Below are positions 1 to 7,050 of a stretch of 12,781 nucleotides of DNA, one piece after another. The stretch spans positions 1 through 12,781 of the forward strand of contig FR881958.1 of NCBI GenBank assembly GCA_000435615.1. The letters run 5' to 3'. This DNA comes from Firmicutes bacterium CAG:238 (GTDB lineage Bacteria > Bacillota > Clostridia > Peptostreptococcales > Anaerovoracaceae). The position numbers and the translations under genes were made by a program. The notes beneath the pieces were generated by a model, which did not search any database, was not told the origin of the DNA, and worked only from the letters and a program-made list of their open reading frames with translations. Each line of letters begins with the position of its first letter. The stretch's first letter is position 1.

Positions 1-13
1 ACTTGGAATATAC

Positions 14-19
14 TATAAT
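14..19 (+). promoter_or_regulatory. -10 box of the tRNA-fMet promoter
   Basis: A perfect TATAAT lies six bases before the first base of the mature tRNA. A -35 element with normal 17-bp spacing would fall left of the window edge, so the promoter cannot be fully judged. If it is real, transcription would start within a couple of bases of the mature 5' end. The tRNA could instead be cotranscribed with something upstream. Confidence 0.5.
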
Positions 20-25
20 TGATAT

Positions 26-101
<76 letters not shown>

Positions 102-110
102 CGCAGACAC

Positions 111-139
111 GCACTCAGGTAATACTGGGTGCTTTTTTT
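111..139 (+). terminator. Intrinsic terminator of the tRNA transcript
   Basis: An 8-bp stem (111-118 with 125-132, GCACTCAG with CTGGGTGC, one T-G wobble) closes a six-base loop and is followed by seven T residues (133-139). Its position ten bases after the CCA end indicates that it ends the tRNA transcript. Confidence 0.9.
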
Positions 140-451
140 ATAGCATAGGAGCCGTGCAGGCCCGGCTTTGGTCTCCGTTTGGCATCCTCCTCGGGCCGTG
201 CAGGCCAAATTTACATTAAAACGGCCTTTTGCAGCAAAAAATATAGTCGAATTTTATTTTTGGCACATTTTTTTGGATTTGACTGAATTATGCGGCAGAG
301 GACAAAAATCCTTGATTCCATATTTGGTAGATGCAAAATTCGACATACTACATATGGTAGCCACAAGAACGCAAGGGGAAGATTAAAATCAAAGAATAAG
401 CCAAAAGGGGAGAATGCATTATATAAAACACCTTAAAACGGCAAAAAAATG
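140..451. other. Stretch without a convincing gene, possible decayed or interspersed repeat
   Basis: About 300 bases lie between the tRNA terminator and the operator/promoter region of the next gene. One 72-codon frame opens at a TTG (168-386), but it lacks a Shine-Dalgarno site and its predicted peptide has no recognisable domain, so it is not called. The stretch begins with a G+C-rich island (about 150-210) and then turns A+T-rich. It holds a 12-bp direct repeat, a TTTTGC/GCAAAA palindrome (226-238) and a 10-bp inverted repeat (GTCGAATTTT at 246-255, AAAATTCGAC at 335-344). The density of symmetry suggests a structured or mobile noncoding repeat rather than plain spacer. This is inference; copies elsewhere in the genome would have to be found. 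Confidence 0.4.
151..206. repeat. 12-bp direct repeat pair
   Basis: GCCGTGCAGGCC occurs at 151-162 and again at 195-206, 44 bp apart start to start. The two copies bracket a G+C-rich segment just behind the tRNA terminator. GGCCCG (159-164) and CGGGCC (192-197) can also pair with each other. The meaning is unknown; a remnant of an element inserted behind the tRNA or a structured RNA segment are both possible. Confidence 0.6.
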
Positions 452-487
452 TAAAAATTGAATGAATCCATAAATTACCAATTTTTA
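452..487. repeat. 9-bp inverted repeat abutting the -35 box (possible operator)
   Basis: TAAAAATTG (452-460) and CAATTTTTA (479-487) are perfect inverted copies around an 18-base spacer. The right arm ends three bases before the -35 box of the promoter for the PD-(D/E)XK gene. That position is typical of an operator, but the arms are nearly all A+T, so chance symmetry or an UP-element-like A+T tract is also plausible. Confidence 0.35.
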
Positions 488-489
488 TA

Positions 490-518
490 TTTACAAATAA
501 AGCATTTTATGGTAAAAT
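490..518 (+). promoter_or_regulatory. Sigma-A promoter of the PD-(D/E)XK gene
   Basis: The -35 box TTTACA (490-495) and -10 box TAAAAT (513-518) are separated by exactly 17 bp. The -10 is preceded by TATG plus one base (508-512), which matches the Gram-positive TRTGn extension. A strong ribosome binding site, AAAGGAGG (528-535), follows five bases before the start codon. Confidence 0.75.
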
Positions 519-540
519 ATGCAAAGCAAAGGAGGAACTT

Positions 541-1371
541 ATGAGCGTAATTGATATGATAAAAACAAGCCTAAAATATGACGAGGACATGCTTCGGAAA
601 ATCACAAAATTAAGGGTTAATTCGCAGGAACAGACCTTAACCTTAAAGATTGAAAACGGAAAGAAGTATTATTACATCAAAAAAAGAGGCGAAAGCAAAC
701 CGACCTATGTGAAACCGGATAAGATGGGTGAGGTCAACCGAATAAGACGTGCACGCTTCATCGAAGAAAGCAAAGCAGTAATAAATAATAACATTAAACT
801 GCAAAAAGAGTTTATTGATAAGTATGTGCCCACGGATTTTGCGTCGCTCAACGCCAGGCTTCCCAAAGCATACCGATATTATGAAGGGGAAGCTGCTCCG
901 ACGCATAAAAAGAATGTCACGCAGTCCCAAAATCCATATAAACGGGAGGAACTGATACATAGGACCTCTTTTGGCCTTTATGTCCGCTCAAAGACGGAGG
1001 TTATGATATCAGAGATTTTGGAAACCGCCGGTCTGGAATACTATTACGAACGCCCACTGGAATTGACAGATGAAAAGGGTGATAAGAAAACGATATACCC
1101 CGACTTCACGATTGTTTTGGGAAAAGAGTGTATTATGTATTGGGAACACAAAGGCATGTATGGTGATGAAAAATATTTTGAGCATGACCAACGCAAAATG
1201 CAATTGTACTACAGGAGCGGAATTTACGAACCGAAAAATTTGATTGTAACGATGGACGGACCCGATGGAAGCATCGATATTGAACGTATTAAGATGATCG
1301 TATATGGCTTGCTGCTTCCGCTTCGTGCTTCGATGGAAAATGGAGATTGTATAATTAAAAAAATATTTTAA
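541..1371 (+). CDS. PD-(D/E)XK nuclease-like protein of unknown role
   Basis: A 276-residue protein with an ideal ribosome binding site. The C-terminal half carries the ordered catalytic motif of the PD-(D/E)XK nuclease fold. These are a helix glutamate in RSKTE (E153), then IYPDF (D188) entering a strand, then YWEHKG (E202-x-K204) on the next strand. The N-terminal half (1 to about 130) is charged, with a basic helical stretch around 65-95 and a KKYYYIKKRG segment near 41-50; I do not recognise it as a named domain. There is no signal peptide or membrane segment, so a cytoplasmic DNA- or RNA-acting enzyme is inferred. It sits alone between a tRNA and ftsH with its own promoter, no methyltransferase or helicase partner, and a more A+T-rich base composition than the downstream genes, consistent with acquisition. 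The fold assignment is fairly sure; substrate and role are unknown. Confidence 0.7.
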   Translation: MSVIDMIKTSLKYDEDMLRKITKLRVNSQEQTLTLKIENGKKYYYIKKRGESKPTYVKPDKMGEVNRIRRARFIEESKAVINNNIKLQKEFIDKYVPTDFASLNARLPKAYRYYEGEAAPTHKKNVTQSQNPYKREELIHRTSFGLYVRSKTEVMISEILETAGLEYYYERPLELTDEKGDKKTIYPDFTIVLGKECIMYWEHKGMYGDEKYFEHDQRKMQLYYRSGIYEPKNLIVTMDGPDGSIDIERIKMIVYGLLLPLRASMENGDCIIKKIF

Positions 1372-1429
1372 CATTTTCACGAAAATTTCACAATTTGCCA
1401 AGAAAGCTTTGTGGAAGAAACAAAAGAAA

Positions 1430-1440
1430 TGTGGTAATAT
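1430..1440 (+). promoter_or_regulatory. Extended -10 promoter of ftsH
   Basis: TGTG (1430-1433), one base, then TAATAT (1435-1440) form a TRTGn extended -10 element. An overlapping TATAAT at 1438-1443 is an alternative hexamer. No good -35 box is found at 16-18 bp spacing, as is usual when the extended element compensates. TAAGGAGG (1457-1464) is the ribosome binding site, seven bases before the start codon. No clear intrinsic terminator separates the upstream gene, so some read-through is possible. Confidence 0.6.
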
Positions 1441-1471
1441 AATCTATATCACATTTTAAGGAGGAAATTGT

Positions 1472-3280
1472 ATGCATGAGGTGAAGAAACCGAAGAAAAA
1501 TTTAGCATATTACTATCTCATAGTCCTGATTGTAATCATGCTGTTCAACGCCTTTGTTTACCCTTATATTATAGAGCAGCAAGTAAAAGAGGTCGACTAC
1601 GGAACATTCATGTCGATGACCGAAAAAGGAAAAATCGGACAGGTTGAAATACAAAGCAATCAGATTATATTTACAAATAAGGACAATACCAAGATTTATA
1701 AAACGGGTTTGATGGATGACCCTGACAGGACGCAGCGGCTGTATGACTCGGGCGCGAAATTCTCAAGTGAAATCGTGCAGCAGATGTCACCGCTTGTAAG
1801 CGTGCTTTTGACATGGATTTTGCCGATTTTCCTGTTTGTAGCACTCGGACAGTATATGTCCAAAAAAATGATGGGCAAGAACGGCGGAAACTCCATGATT
1901 TTCGGCATGGGAAAATCCAATGCGAAGGTGTATATCAAATCGTCGGATGGAATTAAATTTTCCGATGTGGCGGGTGAGGATGAAGCAAAAGAAAACCTCA
2001 CGGAAATTGTTGAATACCTGCATAATCCGAACAGATATAAGGAAATCGGAGCCTCAATGCCAAAAGGCATTCTGCTTGTGGGTCCTCCGGGAACCGGTAA
2101 AACCCTTCTTGCAAAAGCCGTAGCCGGAGAATCCAATGTTCCTTTCTTCTCCATGTCCGGTTCGGAATTTGTGGAGATGTTCGTCGGAATGGGCGCGTCC
2201 AAAGTGCGTGACTTATTCAAGCAGGCAAAAGAAAAGGCACCTTGCATCGTTTTTATTGACGAAATCGATGCAATCGGTAAGAAGCGTGACGGTCAGTTCT
2301 CGGGCAACGATGAAAGGGAGCAGACCCTGAATCAGCTCCTCACAGAGATGGATGGATTCGAGGGCAACAATGGTGTCATTATTCTTGCGGCAACAAACAG
2401 ACCTGAATCACTTGACCCGGCACTTACAAGACCGGGCAGATTCGACAGGCGTGTGCCTGTTGAACTTCCTGATTTAAAAGGAAGAGAAGAAATTTTGAAG
2501 GTACATGCGAAAAAAGTAAAAACCGCCGGAAATATTGACTATCAGAAGGTCGCGAGAATGGCATCAGGTGCTTCCGGTGCGGAACTTGCCAATATCGTAA
2601 ACGAAGCAGCACTCCGTGCGGTCAGAGACGGACGCGACGCGGTTACACAGGCCGACATGGAAGAAAGTATCGAGGTTGTCATTGCGGGATACCAAAAGAA
2701 GAATGCAATCCTGACCGACGACGAAAAGTGGCGGGTTGCATACCATGAGGTCGGACATGCACTCGTTGCGGCAAAACAGACCAATTCCGCCCCGGTGCAG
2801 AAGATTACCATTATTCCGCGAACTTCGGGAGCACTGGGATATACCATGCAGGTCGAAGAGGGCAATCACTATCTGATGACCAAAGAAGAACTGGAAAACA
2901 AGATTGCAACTCTCACAGGCGGCCGAGCGGCGGAAGAAGTGAAATTCGGCACAGTATCAACAGGTGCTTCCAATGATATTGAGCAGGCAACCAAATTGGC
3001 ACGTGCGATGATCACGCGGTACGGCATGAGCGACGAGTTTGACATGGTGGCCATGGAAACCGTAACGAATCAGTATCTCGGAGGCGATACCTCACTTGCA
3101 TGCTCGGCGGAAACCCAGGCAAAGATTGACAAGAAGGTTTCGGATCTTATTCGCATCGAGCACGAAAAGGCAAAGAAAATCCTCAGCGATAATATGGACA
3201 AGCTCGAGGAAATTTCAAAATACCTGTATGAAAAAGAAACGATTACAGGCGAAGAATTTATGGGAATTTTAAATAGGTAA
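1472..3280 (+). CDS. ftsH: ATP-dependent zinc metalloprotease FtsH
   Basis: A membrane-anchored AAA+ protease that unfolds and degrades misassembled membrane proteins and selected regulators. At 602 residues it is close to the usual family length. Two membrane helices (about 12-33 and 106-127) flank an extracytoplasmic domain. The AAA+ module follows, with Walker A GPPGTGKT (204-211), Walker B IVFIDE (259-264) and the second region of homology with its arginine fingers (about 307-326, ending GRFDR). The protease domain has the zinc motif HEVGH (425-429), and D502 in the NDIEQAT segment is the likely third zinc ligand. All key residues are present, so the enzyme should be active. The start follows an ideal ribosome binding site. 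The gene is monocistronic here, ending at a terminator shared with the convergent phosphate transporter, unlike the tilS-hpt-ftsH layout known from bacilli. Confidence 0.98.
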   Translation: MHEVKKPKKNLAYYYLIVLIVIMLFNAFVYPYIIEQQVKEVDYGTFMSMTEKGKIGQVEIQSNQIIFTNKDNTKIYKTGLMDDPDRTQRLYDSGAKFSSEIVQQMSPLVSVLLTWILPIFLFVALGQYMSKKMMGKNGGNSMIFGMGKSNAKVYIKSSDGIKFSDVAGEDEAKENLTEIVEYLHNPNRYKEIGASMPKGILLVGPPGTGKTLLAKAVAGESNVPFFSMSGSEFVEMFVGMGASKVRDLFKQAKEKAPCIVFIDEIDAIGKKRDGQFSGNDEREQTLNQLLTEMDGFEGNNGVIILAATNRPESLDPALTRPGRFDRRVPVELPDLKGREEILKVHAKKVKTAGNIDYQKVARMASGASGAELANIVNEAALRAVRDGRDAVTQADMEESIEVVIAGYQKKNAILTDDEKWRVAYHEVGHALVAAKQTNSAPVQKITIIPRTSGALGYTMQVEEGNHYLMTKEELENKIATLTGGRAAEEVKFGTVSTGASNDIEQATKLARAMITRYGMSDEFDMVAMETVTNQYLGGDTSLACSAETQAKIDKKVSDLIRIEHEKAKKILSDNMDKLEEISKYLYEKETITGEEFMGILNR

Positions 3281-3291
3281 AATGTGAAAAC

Positions 3292-3323
3292 AAAAGCCCG
3301 AGGCTGCCAGACCCCGGGCTTTT
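3292..3323. terminator. Bidirectional terminator between ftsH and the phosphate transporter
   Basis: The arms 3292-3303 (AAAAGCCCGAGG) and 3312-3323 (CCCCGGGCTTTT) pair with one mismatch around an eight-base loop. The terminal A/T pairs supply a T run on either strand. The structure lies 11 bases after the ftsH stop and four bases before the end of the minus-strand gene, so it can serve both. Confidence 0.85.
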
Positions 3324-3327
3324 GCGA

Positions 3328-5139
3328 TTAGAAATTATCGTCATAATCAGGTGCACTAAGCAGACTGAAATATTTGTCATGGTATTTGCGGTAAAGTTCG
3401 TTGAAATCAGCATCCTGACCGCTGTGAAGGTACTTCGTGTAATCATGCTGATTCTGCACCGTCTGCGGTTCCATCAGGGAAAGGGTATTGATGCCGATGT
3501 TGGAACACTGGTCGGAAATACGTTCGATATTCACCAAAATATCCAGGAAGGTAATGCCGCCGTGAACCGTGCAGTCGCCGCTGTGGAATCGGTCGATGTG
3601 ATTCGAACGGAGCTGGGAAACGAGGTCGTCGATGACCTCTTCAATCGGCTCTATTTTTTTTGCGGAAACAACATCAAGTTTTGTAAAAGCCTTATAAGAA
3701 TAATCCAGCACCTGTGCGACTGCTTCTCCCAACACTGCCAGCTCTTGATGAGCAATCGGTGAGAAAACGATTTCCTTCTCCGTTATTTCGGAAGCCGTTT
3801 CGGTGATGTTTGTCGCATAATCACCGATTCGTTCAAATTCCGAGAAACACTGAATATAGTAATTCAGAAGGTTACTGTTTGCACCTTTCGGAACATGCGG
3901 GGAAAAATGAATCATATAATTGTCAACTTTGTCCGCCAGCATATCAATATAATCTTCGTTTTTATTGATTTCGTCGATGGCCTCTTTATCATAATGCCGA
4001 ATGGTTCTGATTGAAACCTTTACTCCGGAAACGGCAAGAGAAGCCATTTTTGAAATGACACCGCTGATGCTGGAAAGTGCAAGCGCCGGAGATGCAAAAA
4101 GCTTTTCGTCAAGCTGTTGAATTTCAGCATCAATGTCCTCTTCCGGATATTTATTATCTTTGATAACAAATTTTGCAAGTTTTTCAAACTGCAGAGAAAC
4201 GGGAAGAAGAACGATTGCAGCAAATAATCGGAACAATGTATGTGCGTTTGCAATGCCGCCGGAGGTGATCCGTGCGTTCCAGATTCCATCAAGTGCGCCG
4301 ATGCCGTGAAGAATCATAACAGCGGCAATGACTAAAATAGAAGCGGATATATTGAAGAAAATATGAATGAGACCTGTCCGCTTCGCGTCCGCCTTTGAAC
4401 CGATGGAACAAACGATTGCGGTCGTAATGCAGTCGCCCATATTGACACCTATGATAATCGCATAGACGGAACTGAAGGTCAGGGCACCTGTAACAGACAG
4501 TGCCTGCAAAATACCGATGGTTGCGGATGAACTCTGAATGAGGAAGGCAGCCCCCGTTCCCACCAGAAATCCAAGAACAGGGACATCCGCCATCTGAATG
4601 AAAAGTCTTGCAAAAGTTTCAGATTCTGAAAGTGGTGCAACGGCCGCTGTCATGTTGAGAAGACCGGTAAAAAGAATACCGAATCCCATAGCGACCTTGC
4701 CGATGATGTCCGACTTGGTCGAACTTAAAGTCATAATGATAAGAATACCGATAATAGCTGAAACCGGGGCAAGGGTCGAAGGCTTGAAAATATTCAGCCA
4801 CGAAGCAGCGTCGCCGTCGATGTCGAGAAGTCTGATAATCTGTCCGGTGATCGTCGTTCCGACATTAGCACCGAGGATAATACCGATGGACTGACGGAGC
4901 GTTAAAATTCCCGCGCCTACAAGTCCGGATGTCAATACGATGGTTGCCGTGGAACTCTGAATAACAGCGGTGACCAAAAGACCGAGCAGAAAACCGGTAA
5001 GCGGATTGTTTGCCACTTTTTCCATAAATTTTTTGAGTGCACCGGAGGAACCTTGCTGCAGTCCGTCTCCCATCAGGCGCATGCCGTACAAGAAGAGAGC
5101 AAGTCCGCCGAAGAGAGATATAAAATCAAATACATTCAT
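3328..5139 (-). CDS. Na/Pi cotransporter with C-terminal PhoU-like domain
   Basis: A 603-residue membrane protein of the Na+/phosphate cotransporter II family (NptA type). The membrane half (about 1-325) carries the duplicated family signature: QSSTAT at 61-66 with GANVGTT at 90-96, and QSSSAT at 202-207 with GVNMGDC at 231-237. The two inverted repeats form the phosphate and sodium path. The cytoplasmic C-terminal part (about 340-603) is a PhoU-like helical domain with two metal-binding-type motifs, ERIGDYATNI (436-445) and ERISDQCSNI (539-548). The order of transporter then PhoU domain is the usual one in Firmicutes, so this is a complete gene and not a novel fusion. The inferred role is sodium-driven phosphate import with built-in PhoU regulation. 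A GGAAGG-type ribosome binding site precedes the start. A Pho box upstream supports induction by phosphate limitation. Confidence 0.93.
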   Translation of the reverse strand: MNVFDFISLFGGLALFLYGMRLMGDGLQQGSSGALKKFMEKVANNPLTGFLLGLLVTAVIQSSTATIVLTSGLVGAGILTLRQSIGIILGANVGTTITGQIIRLLDIDGDAASWLNIFKPSTLAPVSAIIGILIIMTLSSTKSDIIGKVAMGFGILFTGLLNMTAAVAPLSESETFARLFIQMADVPVLGFLVGTGAAFLIQSSSATIGILQALSVTGALTFSSVYAIIIGVNMGDCITTAIVCSIGSKADAKRTGLIHIFFNISASILVIAAVMILHGIGALDGIWNARITSGGIANAHTLFRLFAAIVLLPVSLQFEKLAKFVIKDNKYPEEDIDAEIQQLDEKLFASPALALSSISGVISKMASLAVSGVKVSIRTIRHYDKEAIDEINKNEDYIDMLADKVDNYMIHFSPHVPKGANSNLLNYYIQCFSEFERIGDYATNITETASEITEKEIVFSPIAHQELAVLGEAVAQVLDYSYKAFTKLDVVSAKKIEPIEEVIDDLVSQLRSNHIDRFHSGDCTVHGGITFLDILVNIERISDQCSNIGINTLSLMEPQTVQNQHDYTKYLHSGQDADFNELYRKYHDKYFSLLSAPDYDDNF

Positions 5140-5174
5140 ATGTTCGCCTTCCCAGCCTTTTCAGGCTTTATCCC

Positions 5175-5203
5175 CGCATATTGTGAATTAAATGTTAAAT
5201 CAA
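5175..5203 (-). promoter_or_regulatory. Candidate promoter of the phosphate transporter
   Basis: Read on the minus strand, TTGATT (5198-5203) is followed after 17 bp by TATGCG (5175-5180). The -10 is weak, which fits an activator-dependent promoter. The -35 region lies inside the Pho box, as expected for PhoP activation. A GATAAA a little further downstream is a possible alternative -10. Confidence 0.4.
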
Positions 5204-5220
5204 GTTTAAATCCATGTTAA
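5182..5220 (-). promoter_or_regulatory. Pho box: four 11-bp-phased TTAACA-type repeats
   Basis: On the transporter's coding strand the hexamers TTAACA (5215-5220), TTAAAC (5204-5209), TTAACA (5193-5198) and TTCACA (5182-5187) follow each other at exact 11-bp steps. Three of the four fit the TT(A/C/T)A(C/T)A consensus with five-base gaps known for PhoP dimers in Bacillus; the second is degenerate. The next gene downstream on this strand is a phosphate transporter, so motif and target agree. No PhoP/PhoR gene is in the window; the adjacent response regulator is of BceR type. Confidence 0.72.
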
Positions 5221-5290
5221 ATTTACCCCAATAGTAGTGTACCAAAAAAATGTGGAATATCAAGAAAAGTTTTTATTTTAACAAACAAAA

Positions 5291-5301
5291 TGTGATATAC
5301 T
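5291..5301 (+). promoter_or_regulatory. Extended -10 promoter of the bceRS-like operon
   Basis: TGTG (5291-5294), one base, then TATACT (5296-5301) form a TRTGn extended -10. The region upstream (5260-5290) is very A+T-rich, without a canonical -35. The ribosome binding site AGGAG (5326-5330) stands 14 bases from the start codon, a long spacing that may mean modest translation. Confidence 0.6.
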
Positions 5302-5344
5302 GAAAACAGGAAAAATACAAAGCATAGGAGAAAACGGTAATATA

Positions 5345-6016
5345 ATGTATAGATTATTCATAATAGAGGACGAACGGGGAATTGCAGAAGCCATACAGAA
5401 ACAGGCATTGATGTGGGAAATGGAAGTAAGAATCTGCAGCGACTTTACGAATGTGTTAAAGGAATTTGCGGAGTTTCAGCCGCATATTGTGCTGTTGGAT
5501 ATCACGCTTCCGTTCTTTAACGGGTATCACTGGTGCAGCGAGATCCGTAAGATTTCCCAGGTGCCGATCATTTTTATTTCGTCGGCAGCTGACAACATGA
5601 ACATCGTAATGGCCATGAATATGGGGGCGGATGATTTTATACCCAAGCCGTTCGAGCAAACCGTTCTCATAGCCAAAATTCAAGCACTTCTTCGGAGGGC
5701 GTACAACTTTTCGCAGGGCAATCCCATCATCGAGCATTGCGGCGCAATTCTCAATACGGGAGACAACACGCTCACATACAATGATCAGAGAATCGAACTT
5801 ACCAAAAACGAATACCGCATCATGCTCTGTCTCATGGAGAACAGAGGCAGGGTGGTCAGCCGCGAACGGCTTATGGAACGCCTTTGGGAGACGGATATTT
5901 TTGTGGATGAAAACACATTGACGGTTAATGTGAACAGACTCAGAAAAAAACTCGACGCTGCAGGCCTGAATGATTTTATAAAGACAAAACACGGAGTGGG
6001 ATACATAGTGGAATGA
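5345..6016 (+). CDS. bceR: OmpR-family response regulator, BceR-like
   Basis: A 223-residue two-domain regulator. The receiver domain (1 to about 118) has the acidic pair E8-D9, the phospho-acceptor D52 in LLDITLPFFNG, the switch serines S79/S80 and the conserved K101-P102. The winged-helix domain (about 127-223) has the typical OmpR ending with KTKHGVGYIVE. Length, sequence style and neighbours (an intramembrane-sensing kinase and a BceAB-type transporter) place it in the BceR/GraR group, which answers cell-wall-active peptide antibiotics by inducing the adjacent transporter. The stop overlaps the kinase start by four bases (ATGA), indicating translational coupling. It is unlikely to be PhoP although a Pho box lies upstream, because the linked kinase lacks the large sensor domain of PhoR. 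Confidence 0.9.
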   Translation: MYRLFIIEDERGIAEAIQKQALMWEMEVRICSDFTNVLKEFAEFQPHIVLLDITLPFFNGYHWCSEIRKISQVPIIFISSAADNMNIVMAMNMGADDFIPKPFEQTVLIAKIQALLRRAYNFSQGNPIIEHCGAILNTGDNTLTYNDQRIELTKNEYRIMLCLMENRGRVVSRERLMERLWETDIFVDENTLTVNVNRLRKKLDAAGLNDFIKTKHGVGYIVE

Positions 6017-7005
6017 TGAATTTTTTTAAGATGTATTTAAAGGAACGAATGAAATATATCCTTCTGACAGTGATGCTGATAGGGCTCTTTTCCTTTACCT
6101 TACTGCTCATGAATGTGCCGGCAAAGGCTCTCCTATACCCGGTTTTGTTGTGCCTTTTCCTTGGACTGCTTGTGCTTGTAACGGATTGTGCAATTGCGAA
6201 ATCGAGGAAAAACGAGCGTGCTAACCTTGACAAAATCACGCTTTCCGTAATTGACAGCATGCCGGAGGCTCACAGCGAGGAGGTTCGCGATTATCAAAAT
6301 GCAATCCGCCAGCTAGGAAATGAGTACCGGAATTATGTCAGCGAATCAGAGCGCAAATATGAAAACATGATGGACTATTACACCGTATGGGCGCACCAGA
6401 TTAAGACGCCGATTTCTTCGATGAAACTAGCGTTTCAAGGTGAGGACAGCACACTTTCCCGCAGGCTTTCGGTGGATCTTTTCCGCATTGAGCAGTATGT
6501 CGATATGGTACTTGTGTATCTGAGACTTGATTCGGAGTACACGGACTATGTATTTAAAGAGTGCAATATGGACGAGGTTATAAAAAACTCCGTGAAAAAA
6601 TTTGCCTCCGAATTTATCGGAAGGAAGCTTTCCCTCGAATATGAACCTGAGGACGTTACGGTTGTCAGTGATTCCAAGTGGCTGGAATTCGTCATCGGAC
6701 AGATTATTTCAAACTCACTCAAGTACACCGAAACAGGCGGAATTAAGATTTATTTCAAAGAACCTAAGATGTTGGTGATCGAAGATACCGGAATCGGAAT
6801 TGCCGAAGAGGATCTGCCGAGAATTTTCGAAAAAGGCTATACCGGATATAACGGAAGAACCGACGGGAGCGCAAGCGGAATCGGACTGTATCTATGCAGA
6901 CGAATCTGCGGAAACTTGCACATAGGCATACAGACGGAGTCGGAAGTCGGAAAAGGCACCAGAATAATTCTGGATTTGAACCAATACAAACTGAAAGACG
7001 AATAG
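6013..7005 (+). CDS. bceS: Intramembrane-sensing histidine kinase, BceS-like
   Basis: A 330-residue sensor kinase. Two membrane helices (about 13-33 and 38-58) are joined by a loop of only a few residues, so there is no extracytoplasmic sensor domain; this is the hallmark of BceS-type kinases, which detect the drug through their partner transporter. The dimerisation/phosphotransfer helix holds WAHQIKTPISSMK with the phospho-accepting H128. The ATPase domain shows the N box around N234, the G1 box DTGIGI (258-263), an F box near RIFEKG (270-275) and the G2 box SGIGL (288-292). All catalytic motifs are intact. It overlaps the regulator gene by four bases. The inferred role is to autophosphorylate in response to transporter activity and to phosphorylate D52 of the neighbouring regulator. 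Confidence 0.92.
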   Translation: MMNFFKMYLKERMKYILLTVMLIGLFSFTLLLMNVPAKALLYPVLLCLFLGLLVLVTDCAIAKSRKNERANLDKITLSVIDSMPEAHSEEVRDYQNAIRQLGNEYRNYVSESERKYENMMDYYTVWAHQIKTPISSMKLAFQGEDSTLSRRLSVDLFRIEQYVDMVLVYLRLDSEYTDYVFKECNMDEVIKNSVKKFASEFIGRKLSLEYEPEDVTVVSDSKWLEFVIGQIISNSLKYTETGGIKIYFKEPKMLVIEDTGIGIAEEDLPRIFEKGYTGYNGRTDGSASGIGLYLCRRICGNLHIGIQTESEVGKGTRIILDLNQYKLKDE

Positions 7006-7019
7006 TGACATTTTTGTAA
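7006..7019 (+). promoter_or_regulatory. BceR-type operator
   Basis: TGACA (7006-7010), four T, then TGTAA (7015-7019) match the TNACA-N4-TGTAA inverted-repeat consensus reported for BceR-like regulators in bacilli. The site begins with the first base after the kinase stop codon and lies about 55 bp upstream of the -10 box of the transporter genes. Further half-sites TGTGA (7024-7028) and TGTAA (7036-7040) follow and could be a secondary binding region. Function is inferred from motif and position. Confidence 0.7.
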
Positions 7020-7050
7020 GAAATGTGAGGGGAAATGTAAGCCAAGGAAA

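Noticed and set aside
168..386. 72-codon frame starting at TTG behind the tRNA terminator
   Set aside because: No Shine-Dalgarno site or promoter fits it, the start is a TTG, the peptide has no domain I recognise, and it runs through repeats and palindromes. Kept only as part of the noncoding stretch.
1372..1386. Possible terminator after the PD-(D/E)XK gene (TTTTC/GAAAA palindrome)
   Set aside because: The stem is five A/T-rich pairs with a two-base loop and no T tract, too weak to call.
1665..1680. 16-base identity between ftsH codons and the promoter region at 485-500
   Set aside because: The shared string is almost pure A/T, lies in frame within a normal FtsH segment, and has no flanking similarity; best seen as chance.
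1696..2247. 183-codon minus-strand frame inside ftsH
   Set aside because: It is wholly antisense to a highly conserved AAA+ protease region and has no family resemblance; a shadow of ftsH codon structure.
3322..3762. 146-codon plus-strand frame opposite the phosphate transporter's PhoU part
   Set aside because: It starts inside the terminator-stop region of the convergent genes, has no ribosome binding site, and is antisense to a clearly real coding region.
3328..5139. Transporter-PhoU protein as a novel fusion
   Set aside because: Na/Pi cotransporters with a C-terminal PhoU-like domain are a known arrangement in bacteria, so the fusion itself is ordinary.
5456..5992. 178-codon minus-strand frame inside the response regulator gene
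   Set aside because: Antisense to both conserved domains of the regulator, with no initiation signals.
5345..7005. Idea that the two-component pair is PhoP/PhoR because a Pho box lies upstream
   Set aside because: The kinase has two helices with a tiny loop and no PAS or extracytoplasmic sensor domain, and the pair is followed by BceAB-type genes with a BceR-type operator. The Pho box faces the phosphate transporter instead.
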